A DNA stretch of 64,000 nt from Ruminococcus_G sp050944435. Lineage in GTDB: Bacteria > Bacillota > Clostridia > Lachnospirales > Lachnospiraceae. A program made the position numbers and the translations under genes. Positions 52,302 to 60,824 of this stretch are shown piece after piece. Each line of letters opens with the position of its first letter. The first letter of the stretch is position 1. The notes under the pieces are model-generated. The model ran no database searches and was not told where the DNA came from. It saw only the letters and a list, made by a program, of their open reading frames with translations. The stretch is taken from NCBI GenBank assembly GCA_050944435.1, contig JBMNRB010000007.1, positions 62,001 through 126,000 of the forward strand. The letters run 5' to 3'.

Positions 52302-54233
52302 CTACTTTAATGTTACTGACGGAAATAATGTGGTATCCGTATGAGGTATGAAACAGGATGCAATAAATTCATCCATATAAGTGGGAACTGCACTTAATTC
52401 CATATATGTCATATTGGCAGCAACTTCATAGGTTTTCTTTTCCGCTTCTGTGGACAGAAGCATTGCATACGCACCGGAAAGGGATGAATTCCCAATATAG
52501 TGGAATTTCTCCATGGGAATGTCAGGCAGCATGCCAATATTCACAGCGTTCTGCATATTAATTCCGCTTCCAATACCGCCGGCTACATAAACATCCTCCA
52601 CCATAGTTATATCAAATCCAAGAGAATCCAGCATCGTACGGACCGCAGAGAAAATTGCTCCCTTGGCGCGAATAAAATTATCAATATCCACCTCTGTGAT
52701 TTCAATATCTTTCACAGAAGCCGCCTCTTCCTGGAAAGCGAGCACATAACTGCCCATACCGTATTTATCATGGCGAATACGTTTGCCTTCCCGAATGAAC
52801 TTTCCTTTGGGGTTAATAATTCCGCAGCGATACAGCTCGCTGATCACATCAATAATGCCGGATCCGCATAATCCAACAGGTTTTTCCCCTTCTTTCCCGA
52901 TCACATCGAAGGAAGGCTCCATCGTATCCTTATCGATTACACAGGCCTCTATGGCCCCGTCTGTGGCACGCATACCGCAGCTGATATCGCCGCCTTCAAA
53001 GGCCGGACCCGCTGAACATGCACAGCTCATCATAAATTCTGAATTGCCAAATACAAGCTCACCGTTGGTACCCAGATCGATAAACAGAGAAAACTCCGGA
53101 CGGTTCCAGATCATACTTACCAGAGTACCCGCCGTGATATCGCCACCCACATAACTTCCGATATTGGGTGCAACGATAATGTGAGCATCCGGATTAATAT
53201 GAATATCCAGATCCGAAGCAAAGAAGGAGTTTGTCTTAAAGAAAGCGGGGATATAAGGCTCCATTCTGAGATGATCCGCGTTGATACCGGAAAACAGATG
53301 ATTCATCGTGGTATTCCCCGCCACACACATCCGATAGATATGTCTGGCATCAAATCCGCTGGTACGACACATCTGTTCAATCATCGGATTAATTGTTTCC
53401 TGTATCACCGCATCCTGCAGCCGCTGCTGTCCTCCTGGTTTTGTGGACTCGATTATACGGTTGATAACGTCCGCACCATACCGTATCTGTCCGTTTCCGC
53501 TGGAAGCTTTTCCAATAATTTCTCCCGTTTCCATATTGATGATCAGACCTGACACCGTCGTTGTTCCGATATCAATAGCCAGACCGCCAATCACTACATC
53601 TGCATCTTTTTCATAAATGTCATAAACAAACACATGACCATTTGCAGCTGTACGAATAACGCACTGCACATCAAAATTACTGCTGCGCAGAACATCCGGC
53701 AGTCTTCTCATCACATAATAAGGCAGGCTGATCACATCTGTGTTCAGCTCTTTTTTCAACGCACGAATCAGTCTCTCGTTATCCGGCATGGTATCATCCA
53801 GCGACGGCACATCCATCGTTACTCTGACTGTCCGAAGACTATTGTGCAGAGCAATGCCAGCCTCTTCCAGACCCTGTTTCGTTTTTTCAAAAATGGCGAC
53901 CTCATCTGGTGAACTTAAATCCGCAACTTTCATTCTGCTTCGATACGCCGAAGCAATATCCGGAACCAGTACTTCCACATCTGCCTCAACCGTACTTACA
54001 CAGGCCAACCGCCAACCCTGCTCGTACTCTTCATCTGAAATATGGCGGGTTTTCTTGGATTCCAGTTCACCGCCTACCAGCTTTACACGACACTTCCCGC
54101 AGGAAGCATTGCCGGAACAGGGAGCATCGATAGCTACATTTGTTTTTCTTGCTACCTCAAGAAGGTTTTCACCGGAAGTGGCGAAGGTTTCCACCGCTTC
54201 GCCACTTTCAAACTTAAAAGTTACTTTGAACAT
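52302..54233 (-). CDS. acsV: Corrinoid-protein activator (RACo)
   Basis: AcsV uses ATP to reduce the Co(II) form of the corrinoid iron-sulfur protein back to active Co(I). The 643-residue product starts with a plant-type [2Fe-2S] ferredoxin domain (APCSGNASCGKCRVKLVGG and WRLACVST), followed by a linker and a large actin-like ATPase region (GLAIDIGTTTVSGLIINMET; SLFIDLGTNGELVFGN). This is the layout of RACo proteins (DUF4445 family). It lies between acsE and the DUF3786-like gene and is probably cotranscribed with them. Confidence 0.93.
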   Translation of the reverse strand: MFKVTFKFESGEAVETFATSGENLLEVARKTNVAIDAPCSGNASCGKCRVKLVGGELESKKTRHISDEEYEQGWRLACVSTVEADVEVLVPDIASAYRSRMKVADLSSPDEVAIFEKTKQGLEEAGIALHNSLRTVRVTMDVPSLDDTMPDNERLIRALKKELNTDVISLPYYVMRRLPDVLRSSNFDVQCVIRTAANGHVFVYDIYEKDADVVIGGLAIDIGTTTVSGLIINMETGEIIGKASSGNGQIRYGADVINRIIESTKPGGQQRLQDAVIQETINPMIEQMCRTSGFDARHIYRMCVAGNTTMNHLFSGINADHLRMEPYIPAFFKTNSFFASDLDIHINPDAHIIVAPNIGSYVGGDITAGTLVSMIWNRPEFSLFIDLGTNGELVFGNSEFMMSCACSAGPAFEGGDISCGMRATDGAIEACVIDKDTMEPSFDVIGKEGEKPVGLCGSGIIDVISELYRCGIINPKGKFIREGKRIRHDKYGMGSYVLAFQEEAASVKDIEITEVDIDNFIRAKGAIFSAVRTMLDSLGFDITMVEDVYVAGGIGSGINMQNAVNIGMLPDIPMEKFHYIGNSSLSGAYAMLLSTEAEKKTYEVAANMTYMELSAVPTYMDEFIASCFIPHTDTTLFPSVTLK

Positions 54234-54257
54234 AAGATTCAGCCTCTTAACTACTGA

Positions 54258-55043
54258 TTACAGTTCCAGGTAAGAATCTGCGTACAGAGTATTGTTCTTA
54301 AATACATCACAGGACTTGATGGTTTCCATCAGTCTCTGATCACAGGGATTTACAATTGCTGAAGTAAGACCCTGCATCATACACATAGCAACTAAAGCTG
54401 CATCCATGATCGGTCTGATGTGTTTCGGCATACCGTTAGAGTTGTTGGAAAGACCGCCGGTTGAGTTCAGGCCCATATCGCTGAACATTTTGATAGCTTC
54501 CAGAACTTCCATCTGTTTGTCCTGCATACCTTTTACTACTACGAACAACGGGTCAAACCACAGATCTGTGGGCTCCATGCCCAGCATCATACCATGCTCA
54601 AGCATTGTCTGGCAGTGTACCATACGCTCGTCATTGTCTGCAGCGATCGGTCCATTGGAGCAAAGAGCGATAACGATTGCATCGTTTGCTGCAGCCAGAT
54701 CGATATAGCTGATTCTGTCGCCTGCATCTGCAGAGTTAACAATGGGTTTTCCTTTTGCTCTGTTGTATACAGCGATACCAGCTTCGATAGCTGCTTTATT
54801 CGCTGTATCCAATGCCAGGGGAACATTGTCGAAGTTTTCCTGAAGCAGTTTAACCGCCCACTGCATCAGTTCCGGTCCGTCACTTTCAGCCGGTCCAATA
54901 TTAACATCCAGATATGTTGCGCCGGCATCCAGCTGCTCTTTAGCACGTTTCAGAATGGCTTCCGGGTTGCGTGTAGCAAAAGCTTCTTTGATTGCCGGTG
55001 AAATACAGTGAATTCTTTCCCCAATAGTTACAAATTTTGCCAT
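54258..55043 (-). CDS. acsE: Methyltetrahydrofolate:corrinoid/iron-sulfur protein methyltransferase
   Basis: AcsE moves the methyl group from methyl-THF to the cobalt of AcsC/AcsD. The 261-residue product has the pterin-binding TIM-barrel blocks FVTIGERIHCISPAIKEAF, GATYLDVNIGPAE, LDTANKAAIEAG and GGLSNNSNGMPKHIRP. Length and motifs agree with known MeTr proteins. It is separated from acsC by a terminator-like hairpin that may lower its expression relative to acsC/acsD. Confidence 0.95.
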   Translation of the reverse strand: MAKFVTIGERIHCISPAIKEAFATRNPEAILKRAKEQLDAGATYLDVNIGPAESDGPELMQWAVKLLQENFDNVPLALDTANKAAIEAGIAVYNRAKGKPIVNSADAGDRISYIDLAAANDAIVIALCSNGPIAADNDERMVHCQTMLEHGMMLGMEPTDLWFDPLFVVVKGMQDKQMEVLEAIKMFSDMGLNSTGGLSNNSNGMPKHIRPIMDAALVAMCMMQGLTSAIVNPCDQRLMETIKSCDVFKNNTLYADSYLEL

Positions 55044-55079
55044 GTTTTTTCTCCTTTTCTCATTACCTTTTTATCTTAT

Positions 55080-55110
55080 AAAAGGAGGCTTTATAAAAAA
55101 ACCTCCTTTT
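55080..55110 (-). terminator. Terminator-like hairpin between acsC and acsE
   Basis: On the minus strand AAAAGGAGG (55102-55110) pairs with CCTCCTTTT (55080-55088) across 13 bases and is followed by ATAAG. The T-rich end is short, so partial termination or 3'-end protection of the acsD-acsC message is more likely than a full stop. Confidence 0.55.
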
Positions 55111-55130
55111 TCATCCAGCGGTAACGCTGA

Positions 55131-56489
55131 TTATAACTGGCCGTTCTCCTTCATATCTTTCAGGAATTTAACCAGCTGAACTGCTTCGTTAGGAGCAACG
55201 ATGATTTCCCAATCCGGTAATTTAGCTTCCAGATCACCTTTCAGTACGGCAACTTTACCAGGAATGATCAGTTTTCTGGATTTAATCTTGTCTGCTACAT
55301 TCTCAGTAATGAACTTGGCGATAGAGGAAGAAGAAAGTTTTCCTGCTGCCCAAGCAGTCAGTACGGAAAGTCCGCCTGCATCACTGATGATCATATTAAT
55401 GGGTACGCCTGATCTTTCCAGCTCTCCAGAAACAAGGAAATATGTAAGAGCGAAGTCAACAGTTGTCAGACAGATAGAATTCTCATCTGCTCCGTTCAGC
55501 GGATAAATACCTGTGTCAACTGTCATCGGTTTCTGCGGGTCAGTAAATACGTTCTGACGCAGACCAAACAGAGGCAGAGCTTCTGCATATCCCAGCTCTT
55601 CCATAACAACGATTGAACCATATTTCATGGTAAATACAGAAGCCAGCGCTTCCTGCATATATTTATCGCCTTTTGCTATTTTAACCAGATTTACGATGGA
55701 CGGATATCCAAATGTTCTGTCTTCATCTTTCAGAGCTGCACGTCTTACTTTTACAGCATTTGCAAAAGTATCTTTGATCGTTGCGCCTGTTACGTCAAGA
55801 ACCAGTTCTTTGTTATCCAGTTTCTCCAGTGCCGCTACTGTATCATACAGTTCGTTAAGATCTGCTCCGGAAACACCCAGTACTACGCCTGCTTCTTTTG
55901 CTACTGCGCTCATGGCTTCATAGTTGGAAGCATTCGCACCGTTCAATACCGGTTTTCCGTCTTTGCATTCTGCAAGAGCTGCCTTTGCAACTTCCACATC
56001 ATCGCATCCCAGTACAAGAGTTTTGCCTGTTGCTGCTGCTTTTTTCACCAGTGCAACGTATTTATCTGCTCCAGATGCTGCGTCATAGTTTACATAAACC
56101 ATTTCCACATGCATTCTTTCACCGATACGTTCATAATCTACTGCCGGGATAGCTGCGATTTTTGCATCGATTTCAGCATCATCCATGCAGCTGCAAAGAG
56201 CCACTGCATATCTTGTTTTGCTCACAAAAGTTTTTTCATGTCTGTAGAGAACTGTTTCTCCACCCAGAGTATATTCACCTTCGCCAGTTCCAACTTTAAC
56301 TGTTTTCATTGGCGGAGCTGTAGCTGCTGCCAGGGAAGCCAGAGCTTCTTCTGACATGTACGGGCAGGCAGAAATATCAACTGCACCCTGAGCAACTTTC
56401 ATTGAGAAAGCCATACATGTAGGGCTGCCGCACTCCTTACAGTTTTTCTTTGGTGTCATTTTAAATATCTGAATACCTGATAATGCCAT
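55131..56489 (-). CDS. acsC: Corrinoid iron-sulfur protein, large subunit
   Basis: The large subunit binds a [4Fe-4S] cluster through an N-terminal motif (CKECGSPTCMAFSMKVAQG with a fourth Cys in DISACPYMS) and carries the C-terminal corrinoid-binding domain (MIISDAGGLSVLTAWAAGKL). The product is 452 residues, the family length. It carries the methyl group from AcsE to acetyl-CoA synthase. It follows acsD after 28 bases. Confidence 0.96.
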   Translation of the reverse strand: MALSGIQIFKMTPKKNCKECGSPTCMAFSMKVAQGAVDISACPYMSEEALASLAAATAPPMKTVKVGTGEGEYTLGGETVLYRHEKTFVSKTRYAVALCSCMDDAEIDAKIAAIPAVDYERIGERMHVEMVYVNYDAASGADKYVALVKKAAATGKTLVLGCDDVEVAKAALAECKDGKPVLNGANASNYEAMSAVAKEAGVVLGVSGADLNELYDTVAALEKLDNKELVLDVTGATIKDTFANAVKVRRAALKDEDRTFGYPSIVNLVKIAKGDKYMQEALASVFTMKYGSIVVMEELGYAEALPLFGLRQNVFTDPQKPMTVDTGIYPLNGADENSICLTTVDFALTYFLVSGELERSGVPINMIISDAGGLSVLTAWAAGKLSSSSIAKFITENVADKIKSRKLIIPGKVAVLKGDLEAKLPDWEIIVAPNEAVQLVKFLKDMKENGQL

Positions 56490-56517
56490 GTTTCTTTATC
56501 CTCCTGTTTTTATATGA

Positions 56518-57459
56518 TTATACTAATTCTTTAATCATTTTTGAAATAGTTGCAACGGACTGAGGATGTTGTAAAACTACAGCATTAGATCCGGATACCA
56601 GGTCAGCTGCCGCTGTCATGATTTCCATGGAGATTCCTCTTTCCTCTCTGGAGCCCCATTCCGGTGAATCTTCTTCTGAAGACATAGACTCTTTTACATT
56701 CCAGGTCTCGGAAGCAACCGGTGTAAGGATCGGCATCTGCAGCATAGCGTCATCCTGAGATAATGCTGCGGCTTTGATTCTGTCCATTGTAGAAACTACA
56801 TACTCATAACCGTAACCAACGGTTGCAGTACCAACGTTCATAACAATGCTTTCCGGTTTTACACCAAGCTGAGTGGTTACCACGTTCAGCTGTTTTGCCA
56901 GGTTGATATCAACGGCAGATTCAGCACCCAATTTCTGATTGTATGCAAGTCCTGCTGCTGCTCCAATAGCTTTGTAGTTTTCTTCTTTTGCCGGCATAAT
57001 CACTACGTTTTTGCCCTGCAGAGCTTCTGCAACCTTGGGAAGCAGTTCTGCGTCTTTTTCAACATTCTTACATCCTGCAACTACCAGCGGAGCATCGATT
57101 GCATCTGCAACTTCTTTTACAACTGCAACCAGATCTTCAACAGATTTATTTTCACCGTTGGGATCTCCGCCTTCCAGACTCAGGTAAACAAAATCAGCAC
57201 CTTCCATTGCAGCTGCTTTCTTAGCCATATCTGCCATAGATGCGCCTTCACCATAGTATGCGATTAACTCTGGTGTTGCATTGATCAGGCCCATATCTGT
57301 AATTTCCACACCTACTTTCGGTGCGTTTTCGATGGGTCCGTCAAATGTGTAGAAGGGAAATACACTTTCTCCTCCTAATTTGATTGCTTTGTCTCCGCAT
57401 CCAATCTCAACGGTTTTGATGGATGCATTAAACTTTTGTGGTTTAAAATTAAACGGCAT
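56518..57459 (-). CDS. acsD: Corrinoid iron-sulfur protein, small subunit
   Basis: The ATG at 57459 (MPFNFKPQKFNASIKTVEIG) follows AAGGAGG and gives 313 residues. The TIM-barrel protein has VGVEITDMGLINATPELI and PEWGSREERGISMEIM, both typical of AcsD, and pairs with AcsC to hold the corrinoid. It is the first gene after the 416-base gap that follows acsB, and a good -10 box lies 30 bases upstream, so it probably starts a separate transcript. Confidence 0.95.
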   Translation of the reverse strand: MPFNFKPQKFNASIKTVEIGCGDKAIKLGGESVFPFYTFDGPIENAPKVGVEITDMGLINATPELIAYYGEGASMADMAKKAAAMEGADFVYLSLEGGDPNGENKSVEDLVAVVKEVADAIDAPLVVAGCKNVEKDAELLPKVAEALQGKNVVIMPAKEENYKAIGAAAGLAYNQKLGAESAVDINLAKQLNVVTTQLGVKPESIVMNVGTATVGYGYEYVVSTMDRIKAAALSQDDAMLQMPILTPVASETWNVKESMSSEEDSPEWGSREERGISMEIMTAAADLVSGSNAVVLQHPQSVATISKMIKELV

Positions 57460-57489
57460 TCCATTAGCCTCCTTATAAATTTTTCTATA

Positions 57490-57495
57490 ATTATA
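57490..57495 (-). promoter_or_regulatory. -10 box of a probable acsD promoter
   Basis: TATAAT is read on the minus strand 31 bases before the acsD ATG and is preceded by TTG. No convincing -35 box is found at 17 bases, so strength is uncertain. Confidence 0.5.
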
Positions 57496-57545
57496 CAATA
57501 TAATTATTGAATTTTCTACCCCCTGACGGGGATATCTTCATGAAC

Positions 57546-57802
57546 ACCGCCCCGGTCAATCTCTTTCCCGGGGTGGTATTTTCCATTTTTTCGCACAGGG
57601 AGCTTCCTCTTTTATCCCCCTATACCGGTGCATTCAAAAGCATCAGGCATGCTCCCAATGCCACGCTGTACTCATATGGGTGCTTCGTCATTCATGAACG
57701 CCAACCTCAAAGCCTGACGTCCACCATAACGCACACCGCTTCCGCTCCGAATGCCACGCTCGAAGTCCACAGACTTCTCGCTATTCGTTGCACTCATATG
57801 GG
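57546..57802 (-). repeat. Hairpins and partial duplications in the acsB-acsD gap
   Basis: The 416 bases between acsB and acsD (57460-57875) hold no convincing gene. Two word pairs recur: GCTCCSAATGCCACGCT (57651-57667 and 57744-57760) and ACTCATATGGG (57670-57680 and 57792-57802), as if one copy of a unit had lost about 30 internal bases. Hairpins include ACCGCCCCGG/CCGGGGTGGT (57546-57555 with 57568-57577) and GAAGTC-CACA-GACTTC (57762-57777). A 41-codon frame at 57672-57797 (minus strand, MSATNSEKSVDFERG) lacks a ribosome site and is doubtful. Confidence 0.6.
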
Positions 57803-57875
57803 CCGTCACAGCAGTACGCCTGCCTGCAAACAGTCAGCGTCCTGCTGTTTCCGTCCCGCATTCGTCGCTTATCGT

Positions 57876-60005
57876 TTACATCATCGGGTCCATTCCAAGG
57901 GCCGGGTGGCCTTTCTCGGTCAGGAAAGCTACCAGTGTCTCGGGATCTTCCGCGATGGTCTCGTCACCGATCATATCGGTGAAGTTGTCAATACCGTACA
58001 GTTCTTTCGCTGTAGCGTTCAGTTTCTCTGCCACCTGATCCTTCAGCTCCTTGGGCATCCATACGATTCTCTGGATTCCGCCTTCTGCTTTCATGAACTT
58101 CTTGGAAGAGATGAACTGTTTGCCGTGGCCCATGAAGCCAGGTGTCTGCACACCACCGCCCGTCATGGAGGCCAGTTCCGGGAAGGTCATGCCCAGCGGG
58201 GTCATGCCTGCGTACTCACGGTTGGCGATACATACGCCGTTGGAGAAGGGCTCGATACCGCAGATACACTCAAAGCATCCGCAGGAGGTCATCGGTTTCT
58301 CCATGATGGAGTACAGGGATACGTCTTCCAGAGCGCCCTGGGAGAACTTGCGTACCGCTTCGTTTACGTCTTCGTACTCGCCGATCCGCTCGTCGATTAC
58401 TTTTTCTTTGGTGATTACCTGGCACGGTCCTGCCGGATCCAGCTCGTTGGTTGCCTTCGCGTCCAGCCAGGATACAGCACCGCACAGGCCCAGACGTTCC
58501 GGTGTTACCACGCATACGTGGCTCGGGGAGAAGGCCTGGCACATGATACAGCTGTAGTATACGTCCACGGATTCATCTGTCATGGATCCGATTCTTTCAT
58601 CTCTGTGGTTGAAGGCCGGAATCGCCAGTTCATGACGGATTCTCGTACAGTCTTCGTCGTTGGTGTAGATCTTCACCTGGCATTTATCCACTACGGCTTC
58701 AAATTCGCTCTTGATTCTCGCGTACAGCACCTCTGCCAGGTCTTTCGCGCGGAATCCTGCGTTGAAGGTGTCCTTGCTGATACGCAGACGGATCATATCC
58801 CTCTGTCCGGTATGCATTACCCCTTCGATGCAGTTTACGTAGTTGTGGAACTTACGCTCGAATACCGGTTCGAAATCCGGCTGCATGCTCTTTCCGGCCA
58901 CTTCCACTACGTAAGCGATACTGTGCTTGCTGCCCACTTCGAATTCGTCGAAATCTTTTCCGATCAGCTCAAAGTGATGGTCTTCCACTTCGGACATCTC
59001 TTTCGTCTGTACCAGCTCGCAGCAGTCCACTCTGGAACCGTCGAATTCCACCTGCATATCCCCTTTACGGATGATCTCTCCTTCGAATGCGCTGGCAAAG
59101 GCCACCGGGATATCGATCTTGGTGATCTTGATCTTGATGTTGCGGGCCTCCAGGGAGGTCGGGTTGAATTTACTTACGTCCTCCTGAACGATCAGGCTCT
59201 TCGGTACCCGGAAGATGTTTTCCGTCTCGTTGGTGATAACCGGGAAACCAAGGGCGATGGCGCCTGCGCCGGCTGCCACGATCACATCATCCAGCGGTTT
59301 GAACGCGTTGACGAAGGCCGGTACACGCTCGAAGGTGTACTTCATCAGGCCTGCCGCGTCGCCCGGCTCGATGTTGCCGAAGATCAGGGCTGCACGTACC
59401 GCGATGGATACGGCATGAATTACACTGGTTACATCCTTGCCCAGCGGGATCACACGTACGTTGGCGCCGGTCTTGTATCCGACTTCTGTACACTGGTCGA
59501 TGATACCGCCTACCAGGGTTACCAGGATACCCTGTGCCTGGTAGCTCTTTACCAGCTCCACGCCTTCTTCCGCGGTGGGGGCTGCGCCCAGGATAACGGC
59601 TACGCCCGGGATGTCGCCGGTTACCAGCGGCACACCCAGCTCACGGATGGAAGCATCCGGAAGGTGGCCGTAGCAGGGCTCCTCATAGGGGGTGGCTCCG
59701 TCGATGTATTTCAGTACTTCGATGAACTCCGCGCACAGAGCGGTGGCCACACCGGACATGAACGCGTCGTTCAGGCGTTTCTCTCTGGTCATCAGGGTTT
59801 TCACCACGCCCAGCGCTTCTTTTAATTCTTTTAAGTTGGTTACTTTGGTTCCTGTTACTGCGTAGTAGCAGGGAAGGCTGTATGCTGTATTCGGGAAGCT
59901 GACTGCTTTGTCCTCGCCGTACTGGGCGATGGCGCCGTCGATGGCTCCCTCTGTCAGGCCGTATACAGCATCATTTCCACTAAATACCCGTTCAAATAAT
60001 GTCAC
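57876..60005 (-). CDS. acsB: Acetyl-CoA synthase (CO dehydrogenase/ACS beta subunit)
   Basis: AcsB joins the methyl group, CO and CoA into acetyl-CoA at the nickel A-cluster. The GTG at 60005 (TLFERVFSGNDAVYGLTEG after the initiator) follows AGGAGG at eight bases and gives 709 residues, the length of clostridial ACS without extra N-terminal extension. All A-cluster ligands are visible: C-I-M-C, a Cys nine residues later, a Cys ten beyond that (CVVTPERLGLC), and the C-G-C motif in MTSCGCFECI that binds the distal nickel. The base composition is clearly higher in G+C than in acsC, acsD and acsA, with mostly C- or G-ending codons, and a 772-codon antisense frame stays open as a by-product. Confidence 0.96.
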   Translation of the reverse strand: MTLFERVFSGNDAVYGLTEGAIDGAIAQYGEDKAVSFPNTAYSLPCYYAVTGTKVTNLKELKEALGVVKTLMTREKRLNDAFMSGVATALCAEFIEVLKYIDGATPYEEPCYGHLPDASIRELGVPLVTGDIPGVAVILGAAPTAEEGVELVKSYQAQGILVTLVGGIIDQCTEVGYKTGANVRVIPLGKDVTSVIHAVSIAVRAALIFGNIEPGDAAGLMKYTFERVPAFVNAFKPLDDVIVAAGAGAIALGFPVITNETENIFRVPKSLIVQEDVSKFNPTSLEARNIKIKITKIDIPVAFASAFEGEIIRKGDMQVEFDGSRVDCCELVQTKEMSEVEDHHFELIGKDFDEFEVGSKHSIAYVVEVAGKSMQPDFEPVFERKFHNYVNCIEGVMHTGQRDMIRLRISKDTFNAGFRAKDLAEVLYARIKSEFEAVVDKCQVKIYTNDEDCTRIRHELAIPAFNHRDERIGSMTDESVDVYYSCIMCQAFSPSHVCVVTPERLGLCGAVSWLDAKATNELDPAGPCQVITKEKVIDERIGEYEDVNEAVRKFSQGALEDVSLYSIMEKPMTSCGCFECICGIEPFSNGVCIANREYAGMTPLGMTFPELASMTGGGVQTPGFMGHGKQFISSKKFMKAEGGIQRIVWMPKELKDQVAEKLNATAKELYGIDNFTDMIGDETIAEDPETLVAFLTEKGHPALGMDPMM

Positions 60006-60019
60006 TGTCTTTTCCTCCT

Positions 60020-60790
60020 TTAGGCAATCGTCGTATCGATTGTCTCTTTTATTTTTCTGATTTCGTCTGTTGCAGACTGACTGAAATCGTATGGGGAACA
60101 TCCCTTGCGATCAGCATCTATTACTTCTGAATTATAGTGGACAAAACCCAGCAGGTCTTCGGCCGGAATCCGCTCTTTGATGAACTGTTCATCTTCCTCA
60201 TCACGGACCTTATTGGCTACCACACGCACCTGGGAAACTCCCAGATCCTCTGCCAGACGTTTGACGTTACGGTAGGTCTGCACGCTCCTTGCTCCCGGTT
60301 CGATCACGACGATAAAACAATCCATGCCTTCCGTCGTTCCTCTTCCAAGATGCTCCAGTCCTGCCTCCATATCAAGGATCACCACATCATCCCGTCTTAA
60401 CACAAGGTTGCTGATGATCCGTTTCAGCATCACATGCTCCGGGCAGACGCATCCGCCGCCTCCCGTTTCCACGGTGCCCAGAACCAGCAGCCGCACACCG
60501 TTATGCAGCTTTCCGTACTTATCCGGAATGTCATCCACTTTGGGATTCAGTTTATAAAACTGATTGTCCGGAGTCGCCCCCGTCCTTTCCTCTACCAGTT
60601 TACGCATTCTGCTGATGGGAGTAATGCCGGCCAGTTCCTCCTCCGAAAAGCCCAGGGCCAGCCCCAGGTTTGCATCCGGATCCACATCTGCAGCCAGAAC
60701 ATGTCTTCCCTCATCTGCGTATAATCTGGCGAGTGTTGCAGAGATTGTTGTCTTGCCAACGCCGCCTTTTCCTGTTACTGCAATTTTCAT
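60020..60790 (-). CDS. cooC: CooC/AcsF-type nickel-insertion ATPase (copy 1)
   Basis: The 256-residue MinD-family ATPase has a deviant Walker A motif at the N terminus (MKIAVTGKGGVGKTTISATL), the dimer-bridging C-x-C pair in GGGGCVCPEHVML, and DMEAGLEHLGRGT in the switch region. CooC proteins load nickel into CO dehydrogenase and AcsF into acetyl-CoA synthase. This copy lies between acsA and acsB, 14 bases before acsB, which slightly favours a role for acetyl-CoA synthase. Confidence 0.9.
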   Translation of the reverse strand: MKIAVTGKGGVGKTTISATLARLYADEGRHVLAADVDPDANLGLALGFSEEELAGITPISRMRKLVEERTGATPDNQFYKLNPKVDDIPDKYGKLHNGVRLLVLGTVETGGGGCVCPEHVMLKRIISNLVLRRDDVVILDMEAGLEHLGRGTTEGMDCFIVVIEPGARSVQTYRNVKRLAEDLGVSQVRVVANKVRDEEDEQFIKERIPAEDLLGFVHYNSEVIDADRKGCSPYDFSQSATDEIRKIKETIDTTIA

Positions 60791-60824
60791 GCTCTTTCAT
60801 CCACCTTTTTGTTTCAATTATAAA

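Noticed and set aside
57672..57797. A 41-codon frame in the acsB-acsD gap (MSATNSEKSVDFERG)
   Set aside because: No ribosome site precedes it, and the sequence includes a perfect short hairpin and part of a duplicated repeat. It is kept as a repeat, not a gene.
57507..59825. A 772-codon open frame on the plus strand opposite acsB
   Set aside because: The minus strand encodes an AcsB with all cluster ligands. The antisense frame is open because of the biased codon use of acsB, begins in the non-coding spacer and has no recognisable domain.
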